A model generated the notes under the pieces. It made no database searches. It was not told the origin of the DNA and was given only the letters and a program-made list of their open reading frames with translations. Source: Neocallimastix lanati (nom. inval.) (taxonomy: Eukaryota; Neocallimastigomycota; Neocallimastigomycetes; Neocallimastigales; Neocallimastigaceae). From it: a stretch of 55,000 nucleotides of DNA. Shown here one piece after another: positions 50,916-55,000 of the stretch. A program made the translations under genes and the position numbers. The DNA lies in NCBI GenBank assembly GCA_016946835.1, contig JACVTC010000099.1:192501-247500 (forward strand). Reading direction: 5' to 3'. Each line of letters opens with the position of its first letter. Within the stretch, counting starts at the first letter, position 1.

Positions 50916-51117
50916 ATAAATAATAAATAATAAATAATAAATAATAAATAATAAATAATAAATAATAAATAATAAATAATAAATAATAAATAATAAATAA
51001 TAAATAATAAATAATAAATAATAAATAATAAATAATAAATAATAAATAATAAAAAATAAATAATAAATAATAAAAATAATAAATAATAAATAATAAATAG
51101 TAAATAATAATAAATAA
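50916..51117. repeat. (AATAAAT)n heptamer satellite
   Basis: About 20 near-perfect 7-base units directly abutting the right end of the decayed MULE, then imperfect units to about 51117. Stop-free minus-strand frames here (Ile/Tyr/Leu repeats) are artefacts of the heptamer. Confidence 0.9.
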
Positions 51118-51732
51118 TGTACAATATTATTTTTTATTTTTATTAGTATTAGTATTATTTTTATTATATTTATTTTTATTATCATTGATTTTATTATATA
51201 TAATATTTAATATTCAATAATGTATAATCAATAATCAATAATAAATATAACTAATAACTAATAATTAATAAGAGTTTATGTTTTTTAGTTAAGTAATAAT
51301 AATTAATAATTTATATTAAATATCATCTTTTAATATATAAATATTTTCCATGAAATAATAAAAAAAATAAAAAATAAAAAAAAATTTTACGAAGGGGGAA
51401 AAAAAATTAAAGATTTTCAAAATGTTAATTATTATTTTTTTATTAATATTTTAATTAGTTTTTTTATTAATATTTTAATTTTTATTAGATTTATTAGTTT
51501 TTCTTTACCCATAGCTTTTGAGGTTTAAAATTTAATTAAAATAAAAACTAATAAAAATTAATATTAAATACTATATTGAAAAAGAAAAAACAAAAAAAAA
51601 AAAATTAATATTAAATACTATATTGAAAAAGAAAAAACAAAAAAACAAAAAAGAAAGTAATTTGTTTAAAATCTATTATTAATACTGATTACTTTATCAT
51701 AAAGAAGACTAAATATACACTTATATATATAA

Positions 51733-51776
<44 letters not shown>

Positions 51777-52375
51777 TTTTTATTTAAATAATTTATTTTT
51801 TTTTTTTTTTTTTTTTCTGTTTCATTCCAAAATATTTGATTTTGATTAATTTTATTACATTTAAATTACATTACATTTACAAAACGTATCAACTATTTTA
51901 TATATTTTTATATGTAGATATAAATTTTTTAATTTTAAATTTTTATTAATTATTTCTTAGGCATTATTTTTAATTTAAATTATTATTATTATTATTATAT
52001 TTTATATTTTATTTATATTAATGCTATATATTATAATTATAAATAAATAATAATCAATAAATATTAATTATTGAAATAGAAATATATTTCAAGTTTTACA
52101 TGAATTTACTTTTTTTTTTTTTTTATCTATTTTTTTTTATCTATTTTTTTTTTTTTTTATATATATTCAATATTATTTCAATATTTTGAATTTTTACTAT
52201 CAAAACTGTTATAATTAAAGTTTATTAATGTTTCAAAAAAAAAAATTTTTTTTTTTCGATCTTTTTTTATTTGATGTATAAAAATTTTAATTAAATATAA
52301 TATATTATAAAATATATTCATAATATATTATTAATTGAATTTTTTTTTTTCATTTGATATTAAAATCTTTAAAAC

Positions 52376-52406
<31 letters not shown>

Positions 52407-52919
52407 TGATTCTTTAACAAATTAGAAAAAAAAAAATTATACAATTTTACAATTTTTTTTCCCTAGAACTAAAGTAAATTATTTCAACTTTTTATATATT
52501 CATTTACCTTTTTTTTTTTTTTTTTTTTATTTTAAAATTTAAAAAGTAAATTAAATAACAATAAAATAACATATTAATAGATAATAACAAGAGATATTTA
52601 GAAAAAGAAAATTTATATTATTAATATAATGTATATAATATTAATAATTAAAATTTTAAATTAAAATATTATAAAAAAAAAAAAAAGAATTAATCATTTT
52701 ACTATTTCTTTTTTTTCAAGTTAATTATTATTAATTCTTTTTAATTTTTATTATTAATAAATTATATATTATAATTTAACTAATTATGTAAATTTTATCT
52801 ATTATATTTATTTAATATCTACTATAATATGAATGAAATAATTAAATAAAATGAATATTCTAAAATAAAATGAAATAAAAAAAAATTAGTCTTGTTAAAA
52901 AATAATTAAAAAATACAAA
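51118..52919. other. Gene-free AT-rich intergenic sequence
   Basis: A direct tandem duplication of about 47 bases (ATTAATATTAAATACTATAT and following) lies near 51557-51650. Poly(T) tracts cluster at 51771-51817, 52376-52401 and 52509-52528. No gene was seen; it forms the upstream region of the next gene. Confidence 0.6.
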
Positions 52920-54823
52920 ATGCAGAATATTGTTGTTTTCTCTGGTTCTTCTCACCCACATCTTACTGATTTAATTTGCAAACAACTTGGTTTAGTTCCA
53001 GGAAAATGTAACTTATCTAAATTCTCTAACCAAGAAACTAATGTTGAATTATTTGAATCTGTAAGAGAAAAGGATATTTTCATTGTTCAATCTGGTTGTG
53101 GAAATGTTAACGATAACTTAATTGAATTATTGATCATGATTTCCGCTTGCAAAATTACTAGTGCAAAGTACTTAAAATATTTTTATATATATGGAATTTA
53201 TAATTTTATAATAATTTTAAAATATATATATATATATAATAGATATTAATAATCAATTTAAATATATATTATTACTTTTATTTTTTATTTTTTTTTTTTA
53301 AATATATTTATAAATGTAATCTCAAAATTTTACAGGAGAATTGTTTGTGTTATTCCATCCTTCCCATATTCTCGTCTTCCAAATTCACCATATACAAAGA
53401 ATGGTAAAACTATTTCTAGAATCCCTGAAAGTGAAATTCCAAAATTATTAAACTTAACTAAAAAACGTAATTACTGTTATTTTATTTATTTTTTTTTTTT
53501 TGTTAACTTAGGTTTAAATATTATAATATACATTTAAATTAATATTTTTATTAATATTTAATTAAGAAATTATGATTTATGTATCAAAAAAATTATTAAA
53601 TATATATATTGAAATGATAATTAAATGATATTAATAAATATTTTTTCTTTTTCTAAACTAATAATATATAAATAATATAACCAAATATTGAAATGTCCAT
53701 AGCACAACAACCTGAATTAATTAAACCAAAGAAGAACGTTACCATTACCAATCTTGGTGAAATTCCAGCTTCTAATGACCACTCTGGTACTTATAAGCAC
53801 TGGACTTGCCGTGCTGGTAATTTAGTTGCTAAGATGATTGTTGAAGCTGGTGCTGATAACATTATTACTATGGATTTACATGATCCACAATTCCAAGGTT
53901 TCTTTGATATTCCAGTAGATAATTTATCTAGTCAAACATTAATGGCAAATTACATTAAAATGAATATTCCAGACTATCAACAAGCTGTTATTACCTCACC
54001 AGATGCTGGAGGTGCTAAGAGGTAAAAATAAAATAATATTTTATTTATATATCTTTTATTATTATATATATTATGAATTTTTTAATTTTAATTTTATTTT
54101 TTTTATTAATTATTATTATTATCATTATTAAATTTTTTTTATTCTTTGTCATTATTATTTAATATAAAATTTATTTATCAATATAAAAATTCAAAAAAAA
54201 AAAAAAAAAAAAAAAAAATAAAAATAAAAATAAAAATAAAAATAAAATATAATAAATTTAACAACGAATTATTAATATAATTATATTATTATTACAATAT
54301 CAAATATATATGTATATATTTAATTAAATCAATCACTAATTAACATCATTTATAATAATTATTATTATTTCTATTATTATTCATTTAATAAAGAGCTACT
54401 GCTTTAGCTGAATCATTAAAAATGGCTGTTGCTCTTGTTCACAAGGACCGTGGTTTCCATAATGATGAAATGAGTCTTGTTGGTAATGTTAAGGATAAAG
54501 TCTGTATTCTTATTGATGATATTATTGATACCTCCTCAACCATTACTAAAGCTGCTGAATTATTAGTTAATCATGGAGCTAAGAAGATTTATGCTCTTAT
54601 TACTCACGCCATTCTTTCTGGTGATGCTATTCAACGTATTAATGATAGTGTTATTGATGAATTAATTGTTAGTAACAGTGTTCCACAAGATGATCATGTT
54701 AAACAATGTGAAAAAATTAAGGTTTTCGATATTGCTCCATTATTTGCTGAAACTATTAGACGTATTCATAATGGTGAAAGTGTTTCATCTCAATACAGAG
54801 TTTCTGATGTCTACATGGAATAA
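52920..54823 (+). CDS. PRS1: Ribose-phosphate diphosphokinase (PRPP synthetase) family, Prs1-like subunit
   Basis: 375 residues from four exons: 52920-53167, 53336-53466, 53703-54021 and 54394-54823 (1128 bases; phases 2, 1, 2 all match). The family makes PRPP from ribose 5-phosphate and ATP for nucleotide, His and Trp synthesis. Seen: N-terminal [65 protein letters not shown] (183-201), SPDAGGAKR and the PRPP loop [12 protein letters not shown] (271-282). Ordinary subunits have an RQDKKDKSRAPI-type stretch after the PYAR motif; here it is replaced by [10 protein letters not shown] and an insertion (about 107-160) before [10 protein letters not shown]. This resembles the yeast Prs1-type subunit, which works in heteromers. 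The third exon must start at 53703, not at the Met at 53693, to keep phase. The subunit may depend on a partner for catalysis. Confidence 0.88.
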
Positions 54824-55000
54824 ATAATAAATTAATCAATTCATTATTCATTCAATATTTTTTTTTCTTAAAAAAAAAAAAAAATAAATAAAATTAAGAT
54901 AATATTTATTATTATTTGATTAGTAGAAAAAAACAAAAAAAAAAACAAAAAAAAAACAAAAAAAAATTCTTAATAATAAAAATTAATAATATTAGTAGTA
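54824..55000. other. 3' flank of the PRPP synthetase gene
   Basis: AT-rich sequence with poly(A) and (AAAAAAC)n-like stretches; nothing else is visible before the window ends. Confidence 0.5.

Noticed and set aside
50862-51185. Minus-strand reading frames of Ile/Tyr/Leu repeats
   Set aside because: Artefact of the AATAAAT heptamer satellite.
53693-53702. Met codon at 53693 as a separate start for the PRPP synthetase core
   Set aside because: The preceding exons encode the conserved N-terminal half, and the acceptor at 53701-53702 joins them in phase downstream of this ATG.

Overview
The window looks like nuclear DNA of an anaerobic gut fungus (Neocallimastigomycota, for example Piromyces, Neocallimastix or Anaeromyces). 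The grounds are extreme A+T content outside genes, long poly(A)/poly(T) tracts every few hundred bases, intron-containing fungal genes with GTAA donors, Asn- and Gln-rich low-complexity protein segments, and a GH11 xylanase-type gene whose closest recalled relatives are rumen-fungus xylanases. The phylum is inferred from style and gene content; no database search was run. 

Layout: 1-960 is a decayed reverse-transcriptase-like relict (minus). 2464-5763 (minus) is a two-exon NDT80/PhoG-family transcription factor. 5764-10271 is gene-free, AT-rich satellite land. 10272-14291 is a complete Mutator-like (MULE) DNA transposon with about 52-bp terminal inverted repeats and a 9-bp target duplication; its FLYWCH transposase is frameshifted, and its right half is a compound satellite. 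14301-16985 holds satellites and small coding relicts. 16989-18563 is an intronless, secreted, membrane-anchored GH11-like protein whose acid/base glutamate appears to be lysine. 18564-24883 has satellites, a decayed LINE reverse transcriptase (minus) and another coding relict. 24884-27123 and 28609-30464 are two small multi-exon genes without a recognised family. 31988-37538 is a 13-exon DEAD-box helicase of the Mak5/DDX24 type. 39712-41654 is a six-exon CAAX protease Rce1. 44918-47773 is a five-exon protein with a zinc-ribbon-like N-terminus and a linker-histone-like winged helix. 49347-50915 is a decayed relative of the MULE. 52920-54823 is a four-exon PRPP synthetase-family subunit of the Prs1-like type. 

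The genes are mostly independent housekeeping or regulatory loci on the plus strand (ribosome biogenesis, prenyl-protein processing, nucleotide precursor synthesis, transcription/chromatin); there is no operon-like logic. All intron models were built by matching reading phase across splice sites, and the main multi-exon genes sum to a whole number of codons. The accessory content (GH11-like surface protein, MULEs, LINE relicts, compound satellites) lies mainly between 5.7 and 24 kb. The most interesting single item is the GH11-like protein: a glycosidase fold with one of two catalytic acids replaced, fused to a Cys-rich stalk and two C-terminal transmembrane helices, suggesting a xylan-binding or sensing surface protein rather than a xylanase.
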